In this document: positions 1-11,472 of the stretch, one piece after another
Layout of the letters: each line of letters begins with the position of its first letter
How positions within the stretch are numbered: position 1 is the first letter of the stretch
Source: JANWVO01 sp037446555
GTDB lineage: Bacteria; Acidobacteriota; Terriglobia; Bryobacterales; Bryobacteraceae
DNA length: 64,000 nucleotides
Assembly: GCA_037446555.1 (NCBI GenBank)
Contig: JBBIIK010000017.1
Span: 1-64,000, forward strand
Direction of reading: 5' to 3'
Made by a program: the position numbers and the translations under genes
The notes under the pieces: generated by a model
What the model was told of the DNA's origin: nothing
Databases searched by the model: none
The model's input: only the letters and a program-made list of their open reading frames with translations

Positions 1-131
1 CCTTTGTCCAGCCACAGCAACGAAAGAGCATGGAGGACGACACGAACCGGCTGAATGCCACCAGTGAGGAGTTCTCGGAGCGACGTTCGTTCCTTCTTGG
101 TCAGAGTCAGACGAAGAGCAGGGCGAGACAT
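1..131 (-). CDS. IS630-type transposase, N-terminal fragment cut by the window edge
   Basis: Reading the minus strand from the ATG at 131 gives 43 codons without a stop, up to the left edge. The peptide starts MSRPALRLTLTKKERTSLRE and continues with a Leu-rich helical stretch. This resembles the N-terminal winged-helix region of IS630/Tc1-mariner-type transposases (known pattern: basic start, 'LT..ER..L..L', then a helix ending in 'LLW..DKG'). The DDE catalytic core would lie outside the window, so activity cannot be judged. The element's outer end should lie in 132-244. IS630 elements insert at TA, and TA dinucleotides occur there, but without the other end no inverted repeat can be proved. 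Confidence 0.55.
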   Translation of the reverse strand, partial: MSRPALRLTLTKKERTSLRELLTGGIQPVRVVLHALSLLWLDK

Positions 132-244
132 ACCCCAGTATGCCCCAAACATTCCCGGTTGGAAATGTTTTATTGCAAAATGTCTAGGCGGTCACGACAC
201 TAGTAGCTTTCCATTATTGACGGCCGAGCCGTACCTATGACGAA
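132..244. other. Intergenic region between transposase fragment and first operon
   Basis: These 113 bp are AT-richer than the surroundings (notably 166-185) and must hold the transposase 5' leader and the outer end of the element. I see no convincing Shine-Dalgarno site in front of the ATG at 245. The upstream control region of the 245-8363 operon may therefore have been altered by the insertion, or the true start may be the ATG at 254. Confidence 0.3.
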
Positions 245-3200
245 ATGGTCAAGATGAAACTCCGGGGTCTCGCCGCGGGCGCGGCCGTGTGCGCCCTTCT
301 TGCGTTCGTCATTGCGGGTTTCGGGCAGCCGGGAACGGAGCAGCGAGAAGAGCGCCTGCAGCGGCTCCGCACGCTGGGCAAAGCCTACTACGAAAATCCG
401 ACGACGCAAAACGAGGCGGTGGAGCAATTCCGTCTCGTGGTCGAAATGAACCCGGAATCCGTGATCGACCGGCTGAACTACGGGCTGGCGCTTTTGCGGG
501 CAGGCAAGGTCGCCGACGGGATCCGCATACTCGAGGAAGTCCAGAAGAAAGACCCTTCGATTCCGCACACGTGGTTCAACCTCGGCATCGAGTACAAGCG
601 GATGGGCGAGCCGTTGAAGGCGATCCAGCAACTGGAACGGATGGCACAGCTCGTCCCCGAAGAGCCGATCACGCACTACAACCTGGGCGTCCTTTACAAG
701 GCCGAGGGGCGGATTGAAGACGCCAACGCGAAATTCGAGCTGGCTGCAAAGCTCGATCCGAATTTTGCCGCGCCGCATTTCCAGCTCTTTAATTTTTACC
801 GGCAGCGCGGAGATCAGGAAAAAGCGAGAGAAAAACTGGCGAAATTCCAGGATTTGAAGCGGCGCCACGAAGAAGCGGGCACGGGTAACGAGGACGTGGA
901 ATGGAGCCTCTATTCCGAAATCTACGAGGCCATCCAGCCGGCGCCTGCGGCCGCTCCGCCCGCCGAGGTCCGGTTTGCCTCCGAAGCGCTGCCCGGCAAG
1001 GCCGGCGCGGGGCCGCGGCTTCTGGTGATGGATGTCGATGGCAGCGGGCAGGCGGACCTGCTGGTGGTCTCTTCCGCCGGGCTGCAACTGTTCCGGCGCG
1101 GCACGCAGGCGTCCGAGCAGCCGGCGTTCGGGCAATTGAGAGACGTTTTGAGCGCAGCGGCGGGCGACTATGACAACGATGGCCGGCCGGACCTTTGCGT
1201 GCTGACCGGGCAGGGGCCCGTCCTGCTGCACAACGCGCCGAAGGGCTTTGAAGCGGCGAAGACCGCGCTGCCGCAGGGGCGGTTCGAGTTTGCCGTGTGG
1301 GTGGACTACGATCACGACTACGATCAGGATCTTCTGCTGCTGGGCGAGAAGACGGTCCTGCTGCGCAACCAGTTGCCACAGGGATTCGCCGACCGCACGG
1401 GAGACATCCCGTTCGCGCAGGGCAAGGCTCTGGAAGCGGTGGTGACGCGGATGATCCCCGACACCAAGTCGCACGACCTGATCGTGAGTTACGAGGGGCG
1501 CGGCGCGATGTTGTACCGCGACCGCCTGGGCGGATTCTTCGACGCGGCGGAGATGCCGGCCGTGCCGGCGGGGGCTCGCGGGCTGATGGTGGCGGATCTC
1601 GACAACGACTCCGCGTTCGACCTGCTCTGGCGGGGCGGGGCGGCGCTGAACCGCGCCGGGCGGCTCGAGGCGGTTGCGTGGAGCTTGCCGGGCGTGCCCG
1701 CGCTGGCGGATATCGAGAACCGCGGCGTGCTGGACGTGATCGCATCGGGTGCGGTGCGGCGCAACGCGGGGCAGGGCAAGCTGGAGGACCCGCGCCAGGC
1801 CGAGGGTTTGCCGGGCAAGGCGGTGGCCTGTGCAGCGGCCGACTTCGACGGCGACGGGCGCGTGGATCTGGCTGCCGCCGACGGCGAGGGCCGCCTGATG
1901 CTGCTGCGCAACCAGACGAAGACCTCGCACCGCTGGGTGCGCGTTCAAATTACGGGCGTCAAGAACCTCAAGCTCGCCTTCAATTCCGAGGTGGAAGTCA
2001 AAGCGGGGCCCTTCTATCAGAAACAGCTCTACCGCGGCGTGCCGCTGCTATTCGGCGTGCGGGACGCGGCCGACATCGACACGGTTCGCATCACCTGGCC
2101 CAACGGGCTGATCCAGAACGAGGTGAAGCAGAAGGCCGGGGTTTCGCTGAAATTCCAGGAAGCGCAGAGGCTCTCGGGTTCGTGTCCGATGATCTGGACA
2201 TGGAACGGGCGGGGCTTCGAGTTCATCACCGATGTGCTCGGGGTGGCGCCGCTGGGGGCCTCCGCCGGCGACGGGCAGTACTTTCCTGTGGATCACGACG
2301 AGTACGTGTGGATCGACGGCGCGCGGCTGCAGCCCCGCAACGGCAGGCTCGCGGTGCGGATCACCGAAGAACTGGCGGAAGTGAGCTACCTCGATCAGAT
2401 CGAGCTGACCGCTGTGGATCACCCCTCGGAGCTGGAGATCTTCACCAACGACAAGTGGAAGTCGCCGCCGTATCCGGAATTCCGGCTGTTCGGCGGCAAG
2501 CGGCGGGTGTATCCATCGCACGCCACTCTCAACGGGCGCGCCGATGTGACCGAACGCCTGTTGCGGCGCGACCGGCGCTACGTGGACAATTTCGAGCGCG
2601 ATTTCCGCGGCGTGGCGCAGAAGCACTCGATCGAACTGGATTTCGGGCGGGCCGCGGCGAACAACCGCGCCGTTCTGGTGTTGAACGGGTGGGTGGATTG
2701 GGCCGACGGATCGACGTTCCTGCAACAGGCGCAATCGACGCCCGAGGGGCTGCTGCCGCCGAGGCTGGAGGCGAAGAACAGCCGGGGTGAGTGGGTGACG
2801 ATTCTCGAGGACATGGGGATGCCCGCGGGCAAGCCCAAGACGATCGCGGTTGACCTGACTGGCAAGTTCCCCGGCGCATCGCGCGAGCTGCGGATCGTCA
2901 CTAACCTAGCGCTCTATTGGGACGAGGCGTTCCTGATCGAGGACTCCGCGCCGCCGCCGGCGCGGTTGAGCCGCGCGCGCGCTTTGTCGGCTGACCTGCG
3001 TTTCCGCGGTTTCTCGAAGCACATTGTGCATCCGTTGCGGAGGCAGCCCGAGCAGTTCTTCTATGAGCCGGTGTCGCTCCGGGCGCCCTGGAATCCGACG
3101 CCCGGACGGTACACGCGCTTCGGAGACGTGCTGGAGCTGACCGGCGCCATCGACGACCGGATGGTGATCCTGGGATCCGGCGACGAGCTGGCGCTCGAGT

Positions 3201-3451
3201 TCGACGCGCGCCCGCTGCCGCCGCTGCCTGCCGGCTGGCGCAGGGACTGGCTGCTGAAGGTCGACGGCTGGGCGAAGGACCGCGACGCCAACACGGCGTT
3301 CTCGCAGTCGGTGGAGCCGCTGCCTTTCCACGGCATGAGCGCCTACCCGTATGGCAAGAATGAGCGCTTTCCGTCGACGCCTGCGCACCGGCAGTGGATC
3401 GAGAAATACAACACGCGCCCGGCGATGCGCGTGGTGCGCGCGCTTCACTGA
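245..3451 (+). CDS. Exported TPR / FG-GAP (VCBS) / ASPIC-UnbV protein, CRTAC1-like
   Basis: A 1068-residue secreted protein. Residues 1-27 form a basic start plus hydrophobic leader ending near 'AGFGQ'. About 40-205 carry four to five TPR motifs (for example around 'HTWFNLGIEYKRMGEP'). About 255-560 hold degenerate Asp-rich FG-GAP/VCBS blades such as 'GDYDNDGRPDL' and 'ADFDGDGRVDL', expected to bind calcium in a beta-propeller. An ASPIC/UnbV domain at about 560-640 ends in 'ITWPNG'. The last ~420 residues are a beta-rich extension I cannot assign. It is followed 45 bp later by a pentaheme cytochrome and a second CRTAC1 protein. Function unknown; extracellular or periplasmic binding or scaffolding is inferred. 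The ATG at 254 is an alternative start. Confidence 0.8.
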   Translation: MVKMKLRGLAAGAAVCALLAFVIAGFGQPGTEQREERLQRLRTLGKAYYENPTTQNEAVEQFRLVVEMNPESVIDRLNYGLALLRAGKVADGIRILEEVQKKDPSIPHTWFNLGIEYKRMGEPLKAIQQLERMAQLVPEEPITHYNLGVLYKAEGRIEDANAKFELAAKLDPNFAAPHFQLFNFYRQRGDQEKAREKLAKFQDLKRRHEEAGTGNEDVEWSLYSEIYEAIQPAPAAAPPAEVRFASEALPGKAGAGPRLLVMDVDGSGQADLLVVSSAGLQLFRRGTQASEQPAFGQLRDVLSAAAGDYDNDGRPDLCVLTGQGPVLLHNAPKGFEAAKTALPQGRFEFAVWVDYDHDYDQDLLLLGEKTVLLRNQLPQGFADRTGDIPFAQGKALEAVVTRMIPDTKSHDLIVSYEGRGAMLYRDRLGGFFDAAEMPAVPAGARGLMVADLDNDSAFDLLWRGGAALNRAGRLEAVAWSLPGVPALADIENRGVLDVIASGAVRRNAGQGKLEDPRQAEGLPGKAVACAAADFDGDGRVDLAAADGEGRLMLLRNQTKTSHRWVRVQITGVKNLKLAFNSEVEVKAGPFYQKQLYRGVPLLFGVRDAADIDTVRITWPNGLIQNEVKQKAGVSLKFQEAQRLSGSCPMIWTWNGRGFEFITDVLGVAPLGASAGDGQYFPVDHDEYVWIDGARLQPRNGRLAVRITEELAEVSYLDQIELTAVDHPSELEIFTNDKWKSPPYPEFRLFGGKRRVYPSHATLNGRADVTERLLRRDRRYVDNFERDFRGVAQKHSIELDFGRAAANNRAVLVLNGWVDWADGSTFLQQAQSTPEGLLPPRLEAKNSRGEWVTILEDMGMPAGKPKTIAVDLTGKFPGASRELRIVTNLALYWDEAFLIEDSAPPPARLSRARALSADLRFRGFSKHIVHPLRRQPEQFFYEPVSLRAPWNPTPGRYTRFGDVLELTGAIDDRMVILGSGDELALEFDARPLPPLPAGWRRDWLLKVDGWAKDRDANTAFSQSVEPLPFHGMSAYPYGKNERFPSTPAHRQWIEKYNTRPAMRVVRALH

Positions 3452-3496
3452 CGCCGGGCGGGGCTGAGGGCTGGGCATCGGAAGGAGCTGGGCAAG

Positions 3497-5892
3497 ATGC
3501 AGGGGCTGTTTTTGCGAACCTGGGTCCGCTGGATGGCGGTTGCCGCCGGCGTGATAGTGCTCTTTCCGCTTTCGCTGCGGCTGGCCTGGCCGAGAGGCGA
3601 AAAGGAGATCCGGAATCCGGCGGTGGTGCCGCTTTCGATGGAAGAAGAGGGCGGCGGGCCGAAGAGCCCGTTCTGGCCTTCGGCGGTGAAGACGTCCACG
3701 GGCGGGCTGATCGAGTCTTCCTATTTTCTGGATTCGAAGCGCTGCGGCGAGTGCCACGAGGAGATCTACCGGCAGTGGGAGTCCTCGATGCACCGCTGGT
3801 CGAGCTTCAACAACCGCTTCTACGCGCGCTCGATCGAGCATATGCAGGAGATCAGCGGCACGCAAGGGTCGAAGTGGTGCGCGGGCTGCCACGATCACGC
3901 CATGCTCTTTTCCGGCATGTTCGAGCGCCCGGTGGCGGAGCAGATGGACAAGCCCGAGGCGCATGCGGGGCTCGGGTGCGTGAGCTGCCACTCGATCGTG
4001 CATGTGGACTCCACCGCTGGCAACGGCGGCTTCACAATCGAATATCCGAAGCTGCACGCGGTGGCGGGCAGCCGGAATCCGGTGCTGCGAAATGCGCACG
4101 ACCTGTTCGTGAAGGTGGAGCCGTCGCCGCACTCGCGCACCTTCATGAAGCCGTTCATGAGGACGTCGGAGTTCTGCTCGGCTTGCCACAAGGTACATCT
4201 GGACGAGCCGGTGAACCACTACCGGTGGCTGCGCGGGTTTAACGAATATGACAACTGGCAGGCATCCGGGGTGAGCGGGCAGGGCGCGCGCAGCTTCTAC
4301 TATCCGGAAAAACCGATGGGCTGCGCCGACTGCCATATGCCGCTGTTTCCGTCGCGCGATCCGGCGGCGCGCAATGGGATGGCGCACGATCACCGCTTTG
4401 CGGCGGCGAACACGGCGGTTCCGGCGGCCAACGGCGACGATCGTCAGATGGCCGCGGTGAAGGGCTTCCTGCAATCGGGATTCATCACCGTGGATATCTT
4501 CGCGGCGAGCCCCGCCGATGCCGGGCATGGCGCGGAGATGGTGCGGCGGGGAGCGGCGGAGCCGCAGCTGATGACGACGTTCGCCGTGGGCGAGGAGGCG
4601 GAGCGCGGCGGCGGCGCTTTCCTGCTGCGGGAGATCTCGCGCATCGCCGCGCCGCTCGACGAAGTGCAGCCGCAGCTCGAGCCGGGCGCGGCGGTGCGGC
4701 TCGACCTCGTGGTGCGCACGAGGAAGATCGGCCACTTCTTCCCCGGCGGCACGGTGGATGCGTTCGACGTCTGGCTGGAGCTGGAAGGGCGCGACGCCTC
4801 GGGAAGGACGTTCTTCCACTCCGGGCACGTGGAAGAGGACGGCAGCATCGATCGCGGAGCGCACTTCTACCGCTCCTACATGCTGGACGGCGAGGGCAAC
4901 CCGATCAACAAGCGCAACGCGTGGCAGGCGCGCAGCGTGCTGTATGTGCGCCTGATTCCGCCCGGCGCCGCCGACACGGTGCATTACCGGGTGGACTTGC
5001 CAAAGGACGTGCAGGGACCGGTGACCTTCCACGCGCGCCTGAACTACCGGAAGTTCTCGAAGTACTACACGGAGTTCTCCTACGCCTTGCGCCCGAAGGC
5101 GGATCAGGAGGCGCGGCGCGTGAGCCTGCATTCGGACTCGCGGGAGTATGAGCTGGCGCCGGGCGCGAAGACGCCCGAAGTGCCCGTTGTGACGCTGGCG
5201 CAAGCGCGCGTCTCGGTGCCGGTGGCGCCGCGGGGGGCGAAGACCGAGTGGCGGTATTCGGCGGCGCGCACAAGCTGGGAGCGCTGGAACGACTGGGGCA
5301 TCGGCAGCCTCCTCCAGGGAGACTTGAAGGCGGCAGAGTTTGGCTTCCTGCGAGTGACCGAGGCGCGCCCGGAGTACGCCGACGGGTGGCTGAACGTGGC
5401 GCGGGCGCTGATCCAGGAAGGCGAGATCGACCGCGCGAAGCTCTTCGTGGAAAAGGCCCTGCATCTGGACGCCTCGCTCGGGCGCGTGTGGTTCTTCAAG
5501 GCGATGGCGGAGAAGGCGGAAGGGGACTACGGCGCGGCTCTGGCATCCCTGCGCGAGGTGGAGAAGCGGTATCCGCGCGACCGCGTGGTGCAAAACCAGA
5601 TCGGGCGCATTCTGTTTTTGAAGCGCGACTTCCGCGGCGCCGTGGCGGCGCTGCGCAAGGCGCTGGAGGTGGACACCGAGGACGTGCAGGCGCACTACAA
5701 CCTGATGCTGGCCTACCGCGGGCTGGGCGACATGGAGAACGCGCGGCGCCACGAGCGGCTCTTCCGCCGCTTCAAGGCGGACGAATCCGCGCAGGCGCTG
5801 ACGGCGAAGGCGAGGATGCTGAGCGCGGAGGACAACAACGAGAGGCAGCAGATTCACGAGCATGAATCGGCCCTGTTGAGCGGAGGCCGCCG

Positions 5893-5896
<4 letters not shown>
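3497..5896 (+). CDS. Pentaheme c-type cytochrome with C-terminal TPR domain
   Basis: A 799-residue protein with an uncleaved-looking N-terminal membrane anchor (residues 10-30). Five CXXCH haem-attachment motifs are visible: CGECH 83-87, CAGCH 128-132, CVSCH 161-165, CSACH 227-231 and CADCH 276-280, in a cytochrome c554-like region. A beta-rich middle follows, then TPR repeats from about 590 to 760 ('ADGWLNVARALIQEGEIDRA'). Haem would be attached outside the cytoplasmic membrane, so the protein should move electrons in the periplasm. AAGGAG sits 9 nt before the ATG. It overlaps the next CRTAC1 gene by GTGA, so the two are probably translated together. The electron donor and acceptor are not evident; no other cytochrome or oxidase is in the window. 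Confidence 0.85.
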
Positions 5897-7502
<1,606 letters not shown>

Positions 7503-7506
<4 letters not shown>

Positions 7507-8363
7507 TTCCGAAGCTGGAGCTGGCTGCAATTACCGACGAGTTTTCACCCGACCTGAACGCCGCCGCCACCGCTATGGCCGCGATCGGCATGACCGCCTG
7601 CGAGCTGCGCGTCGTGTGGGGGAAGAACATCATGAACCTCACCGACGACGAGGTTCGCCGGGCGATGGAGGTCCTTCGGGTGAAGGGCATCCGCGTGCTG
7701 GGGCTCTCATCTCCGATCCTGAAATGCACGCTGCCGGAAGGCGGCGAGGTGGATTCGCGCTTCCAGCAGGACATCTTCGGCGCCACGTTCACGATGGAAG
7801 ACCAGCCGCGGCTGGCGGAACGCGCCATTCAGTTGTGCGAGCTGACCGGGGCGCGGCTGGTGCGCGTCTTTTCGTTCTGGCGCACGGTGGATCCGGAGCG
7901 CTGCTTCGAGCCCGCCTGCCGCGCGATCGAGCGGATCGCCGATCAGTTCAAGGCGCATGACATCGTTTGCGGGATCGAGAACGAGCACGCCTGCAACATC
8001 GGCACGGCGGCGGAGGCGGCGAAGTTCCTGGCGGCGATGCCGCACAGCCATGTGAAGTTGGTCTGGGACCCTGCCAATGCGCTGGTGGCGGGCGAAGAGC
8101 CTTACCCGCACGGCTACAGCCTGCTGCCGAAGGACCGCATCGCGCATGTCCATGCCAAGGACTGCGCCATGGAGGGTCACAAGCCGGTGTGGGGGCCGCT
8201 GGGCACACGGCACGTGGACTGGAAGGGGCAGATCGCGGCGCTGCTGCGCGACGGCTACGGCGGAGCGGTGAGCCTGGAGACGCACTGGCAGGGGCCCGCG
8301 GGCAACAAGTTCGAGGCCAGCGTGATCTGCGGCTGGAACCTGCGCGGGCTCTTGGCTGCCTGA
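7503..8363 (+). CDS. Sugar phosphate isomerase/epimerase (xylose isomerase-like TIM barrel)
   Basis: I use the ATG at 7503 (286 aa) because it overlaps the upstream TGA as ATGA and begins with the typical barrel strand 'MIPKLELAAITDEFS'; the open frame continues upstream to 7425. The AP_endonuc_2/xylose isomerase-like fold shows metal-site segments 'CGIENEHACNIG' (Glu), 'LVWDPANAL' (Asp) and 'HVHAKDC' (His-x-His plus Asp), and a late 'VSLETHWQG' (Glu, His). No signal peptide, so cytoplasmic. It probably interconverts a sugar or sugar-acid derivative. The substrate cannot be named; clustering with secreted CRTAC1 proteins suggests a carbohydrate handled outside the cell, which is inference. 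Confidence 0.8.
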
Positions 8364-8376
8364 AGTTTCGTAACGA

Positions 8377-8404
8377 TTGAATTCCCGCCAGCGTCTGCTA
8401 TCCT
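8377..8404 (+). promoter_or_regulatory. Candidate promoter of the MoxR/vWA operon (extended -10)
   Basis: TTGAAT at 8377-8382, a 16-nt spacer, then TATCCT at 8399-8404 preceded by TGC, which makes an extended -10 (TGnTAnnnT). A GAGGGG Shine-Dalgarno site at 8414-8419 precedes the ATG at 8427. The same 13-mer CGTCTGCTATCCT occurs before the TonB receptor gene that starts at 60670. Confidence 0.45.
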
Positions 8405-8426
8405 AAGGCCCACGAGGGGCATCCAT

Positions 8427-9236
8427 ATGGATATGCGCAGGCAGCTTGCCCTGGTGCTGGCGGGGCTGACGCTGGCGGCCACGCTGTACGCCTTCCAGCG
8501 CGGATATGGCGGAATCCGCCGCCTGTTCCCAGAATCCGACGACGATTCTCCCCCGCCGGGCGCGGAGCAAAAGACAGAGTTTTACTTCGCGCGGCTGCGG
8601 TATCCCAATGTGCGTGCCACGGGCATCTGGGCGATGCGCGGCTCGTGGACCGTGGATTACCCGAAGGCGGACAGACAGTTCCTTCAGGGTCTGATCCGGC
8701 TGACGCGGATCCAGGCCAATCCGATGGAGCGCGTCGTGGATCTGATCAGTGACGACATCTTCAACTTCCCCTTCGTGTATGTCGTCGAGCCGGGGCACTG
8801 GGACCTGCCGGAAGCGCAGGCGAAGAAACTGAGGGAATTCATCGACCGCGGCGGCTTCCTCATGACCGACGATTTTCACGGCACCTTTGAATGGGAGCTG
8901 TTTACCGCCAGCCTGAACAAGGCGTTTGCGGACCGTCCGATTGTGGACATCGAGGACAGCGATCCGATCTTCCACGTGCTGTATGATCTCGACGGCCGCG
9001 TGCAGGTGCCGGGCATCGTCAACTACCCGTTCCAGAAGACCTATGAATACGATGGGATCGAGCCGAAGTGGCGCGCGTGGCGCGACGCCAAGGGGCGCAT
9101 CGCCATTGCGATCTGCTTCAACATGGACCAGGGGGACGCCTGGGAGTGGGCGGACAATCCCCATTACCCCGAGAAATACGCTTCGCAGGCCTACCGCACG
9201 GCGATCAATTACATCCTCTACTCAATGACGCACTAG
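8427..9236 (+). CDS. DUF4159 domain protein, membrane-anchored
   Basis: A 269-residue protein with one N-terminal hydrophobic segment (about 6-23) followed by an acidic linker and a DUF4159 domain. Typical segments are 'FYFARLRYPN' near the start, 'DLISDDIFNFPFVYVVEPGHW' split over the core, 'RGGFLMTDDFHG', and a C-terminal His/Asn-rich tail 'WADNPHYPEK'. The fold is probably related to class I glutamine amidotransferase-like (ThuA/BatA-associated) domains. It leads an operon of MoxR, DUF58 and BatA-type genes, the usual setting of DUF4159. Role unknown; a periplasmic partner of the vWA proteins is inferred. Confidence 0.8.
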   Translation: MDMRRQLALVLAGLTLAATLYAFQRGYGGIRRLFPESDDDSPPPGAEQKTEFYFARLRYPNVRATGIWAMRGSWTVDYPKADRQFLQGLIRLTRIQANPMERVVDLISDDIFNFPFVYVVEPGHWDLPEAQAKKLREFIDRGGFLMTDDFHGTFEWELFTASLNKAFADRPIVDIEDSDPIFHVLYDLDGRVQVPGIVNYPFQKTYEYDGIEPKWRAWRDAKGRIAIAICFNMDQGDAWEWADNPHYPEKYASQAYRTAINYILYSMTH

Positions 9237-9243
9237 GCGGGAA

Positions 9244-11472
9244 ATGTTCGAGCTTCTCTTCAACTATCCGCTCTCGGTCTACCGCAAGGGCACGCTCGTG
9301 TTCTCGAGCGGATGGTCCGCCGCGCTGCTGGCAGCGGCGGTGATCGCCACAGCGGCAGGGCTCTTCTGGCTCCTGCGGCGGCGCCGGCTGGGAGGCAGCC
9401 GGCTGCTGGCGCTGGGGTTGTTGGAATGGGGCGTGCTGGCGCTGTTGCTGGTGCTGCTGTGGCAGCCGGCGCTGTCGGTGACGGTGCTCAAGCCGCAGCA
9501 GAACGTGGTGGCGGTGTTGGTGGACGCCTCGGCGAGCATGGGGCTGGAGCAGCGCTATCAACAGGTCCGGCAACTGGCGGAGGGCCCGCTGGCAGAGGAC
9601 CTGAAAAAGAGATTCCCGGTGCGGCTGTACGTGGCGGGCGACGCGCCGGCTCGCGTAGAGAAGCTCCCGGAGGCGCCCGAGGTGCGGCGCACCGACCTCG
9701 GGGCGGCGTTGCGGCAGATTGCATCGGAGAGCTCCATGCTGCCGGTGGGCGCGGTGGTGTTGCTGAGCGACGGCGCCGACAACGGGGGCAACCTGGGACC
9801 CGACACGATCGAAGCGCTGCGGCGGGCGCGAATTCCGGTGCATGCGGTTGGCTTTGGAAGCGAGAAGCCCGAGCGGGACGTGGAAATCGTGGATGCGGAC
9901 TTGCCTGCGCGCGTGCTGCCCGGCTCGCGGATGCTGCTGACAGTGACGCTGAGGCAGAACGGCTTCCGCGGGCAGACGGCGAGGCTGGCGGTTCGTGACG
10001 GCGACAGCGTGCTGGCGCAGAGAGAGCTGAAGCTGGCGGGCGATGGCGAGACGTGGCGAGAGACCGTCGCGCTGAGCGCCGGGAAGGCGGGAGTCAGGAC
10101 GCTGTCGATCTCTGCCGGTCCGCTGACGGAAGAGACCAACAAACAGAACAACGCCGTAGAGCGGATCGTCGATGTGCGCGACCGCAAGCCCCGCATCCTC
10201 TACTTTGAGGGCGAGCCGCGGTGGGAGATGAAGTTCATCCGGCGCGCTGCGGAAGAGGACGAGCAACTCGACCTGGCAAGCATCGTCCGTACGACGGAGA
10301 ACCGGTTTTACCGGCAGGGGATTCGCTCGCCGCAGGAGCTGGAACGGGGCTTCCCGGCGAGCGTCGACGAGCTGTTTGCCTTTCAGGCGTTGATCATCGG
10401 CAACGTGGAGGCGGGCTACTTTCCGCCCGCGCAGCAGACGCTGATCCGGGAGTTTGTGGACCGGCGCGGCGGCGGCGTGCTGTTTCTCGGCGGGCGCTCT
10501 GCACTCGCCGACGGCGGCTGGCAGCGCTCGCCGCTGGCGGAGATCCTGCCCGTCGGGCTGCCGGAGAAGAAGGGAACGTTCCGGCGCGAGCCCGCCACGG
10601 CGGAGCTGACGCGCGCGGGCGCGGAAAGCCTGATCACGCGGATCGAGGAAGACCCTGAGAAGAACCTCGCCCGCTGGAAGGCTCTGCCGTATCTGGCCGA
10701 TTACCAGGAAACCGGCGCGCCGAAGCCGGGCGCGACAGTGCTTGTGGAGGCCGTGCCCGGCGTGCGGCTGCGGCATCCGCTGCTGGTGACGCAGAACTAC
10801 GGGCGCGGGCGCGTGGCGCTGCTGGCCACCGGAGCAACGTGGCGGTGGCAGATGGCGCAGGACGCGCGCGACCAGAGTCATGAGACGTTCTGGCAACAGT
10901 TGCTGCGGTGGCTGTCGGGAACTGCAGAGGAGCGCGTGAGGCTGCTGACCTCGCGGCAGACCTATGAGGGCGGGGAGGCGGTGCGGATCCGCGCCGAAGT
11001 GCGGGATCACAACTACCTGCCATCCACCAGCGCCGTGGTGAGCGTGCATGTGCTGGGACCGGGCGGGGTGAGCGACACGCTGGAGCTGGCGCCGTCGCGG
11101 ACGGAGTCGGGCGTGTACGAGTCCGAATGGCGCGCGCCGCGGCCTGGATCGTATCTGGCGGAGGCCACGGCGCGCGAAGGCTTGGAAGAGCTGGGCCGGG
11201 ACACGGTGACCTTCCGCCGCGAGGACGGCGTGCAGGAATTTTTCCGCACCGAGCAGAACCGGGAGTTGCTGGAGCGGCTGGCGCAGCAGACCGGAGGGCG
11301 CTACTACCGTCCTTCGGAGGCAGACGGGCTGGCCAAGGAGATCGAACTTTCCGAAGCAGGCATCACGGTGCGGGAGACGCGCCCTGTATGGAACGCGCCC
11401 GCCGCGTTCCTGCTGCTGGCGGGGCTGAAAGTTGCCGAATGGCTGGTGCGCAGGCGATGGGGGGCAGTGTGA
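9244..11472 (+). CDS. vWA membrane protein with glutamine amidotransferase-like domain
   Basis: A 742-residue protein. Two N-terminal membrane helices (about 20-42 and 53-78) come first. A vWA domain has the MIDAS start 'VLVDASASMG' and 'VVLLSDGADNGG'. A beta-rich linker is followed by a GATase1-like Rossmann domain ('KPRILYFEGEPRWEMKF' to 'RGGGVLFLGGRSALADGG'), another beta domain, and a final membrane helix (about 715-735). This architecture is typical of large vWA proteins in BatA/MoxR clusters of Acidobacteriota and Planctomycetes. It starts 7 bp after the DUF4159 gene and overlaps the next by GTGA. Most of the protein should face the periplasm. MoxR-assisted metal-dependent complex assembly is inferred from the family. 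Confidence 0.8.
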   Translation: MFELLFNYPLSVYRKGTLVFSSGWSAALLAAAVIATAAGLFWLLRRRRLGGSRLLALGLLEWGVLALLLVLLWQPALSVTVLKPQQNVVAVLVDASASMGLEQRYQQVRQLAEGPLAEDLKKRFPVRLYVAGDAPARVEKLPEAPEVRRTDLGAALRQIASESSMLPVGAVVLLSDGADNGGNLGPDTIEALRRARIPVHAVGFGSEKPERDVEIVDADLPARVLPGSRMLLTVTLRQNGFRGQTARLAVRDGDSVLAQRELKLAGDGETWRETVALSAGKAGVRTLSISAGPLTEETNKQNNAVERIVDVRDRKPRILYFEGEPRWEMKFIRRAAEEDEQLDLASIVRTTENRFYRQGIRSPQELERGFPASVDELFAFQALIIGNVEAGYFPPAQQTLIREFVDRRGGGVLFLGGRSALADGGWQRSPLAEILPVGLPEKKGTFRREPATAELTRAGAESLITRIEEDPEKNLARWKALPYLADYQETGAPKPGATVLVEAVPGVRLRHPLLVTQNYGRGRVALLATGATWRWQMAQDARDQSHETFWQQLLRWLSGTAEERVRLLTSRQTYEGGEAVRIRAEVRDHNYLPSTSAVVSVHVLGPGGVSDTLELAPSRTESGVYESEWRAPRPGSYLAEATAREGLEELGRDTVTFRREDGVQEFFRTEQNRELLERLAQQTGGRYYRPSEADGLAKEIELSEAGITVRETRPVWNAPAAFLLLAGLKVAEWLVRRRWGAV

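Noticed and set aside
2906..5863. 985-residue open frame on the minus strand
   Set aside because: It lies opposite the cytochrome and CRTAC1 genes, is very rich in Arg, His and Leu, and has no recognisable motif. It is a GC-bias shadow.
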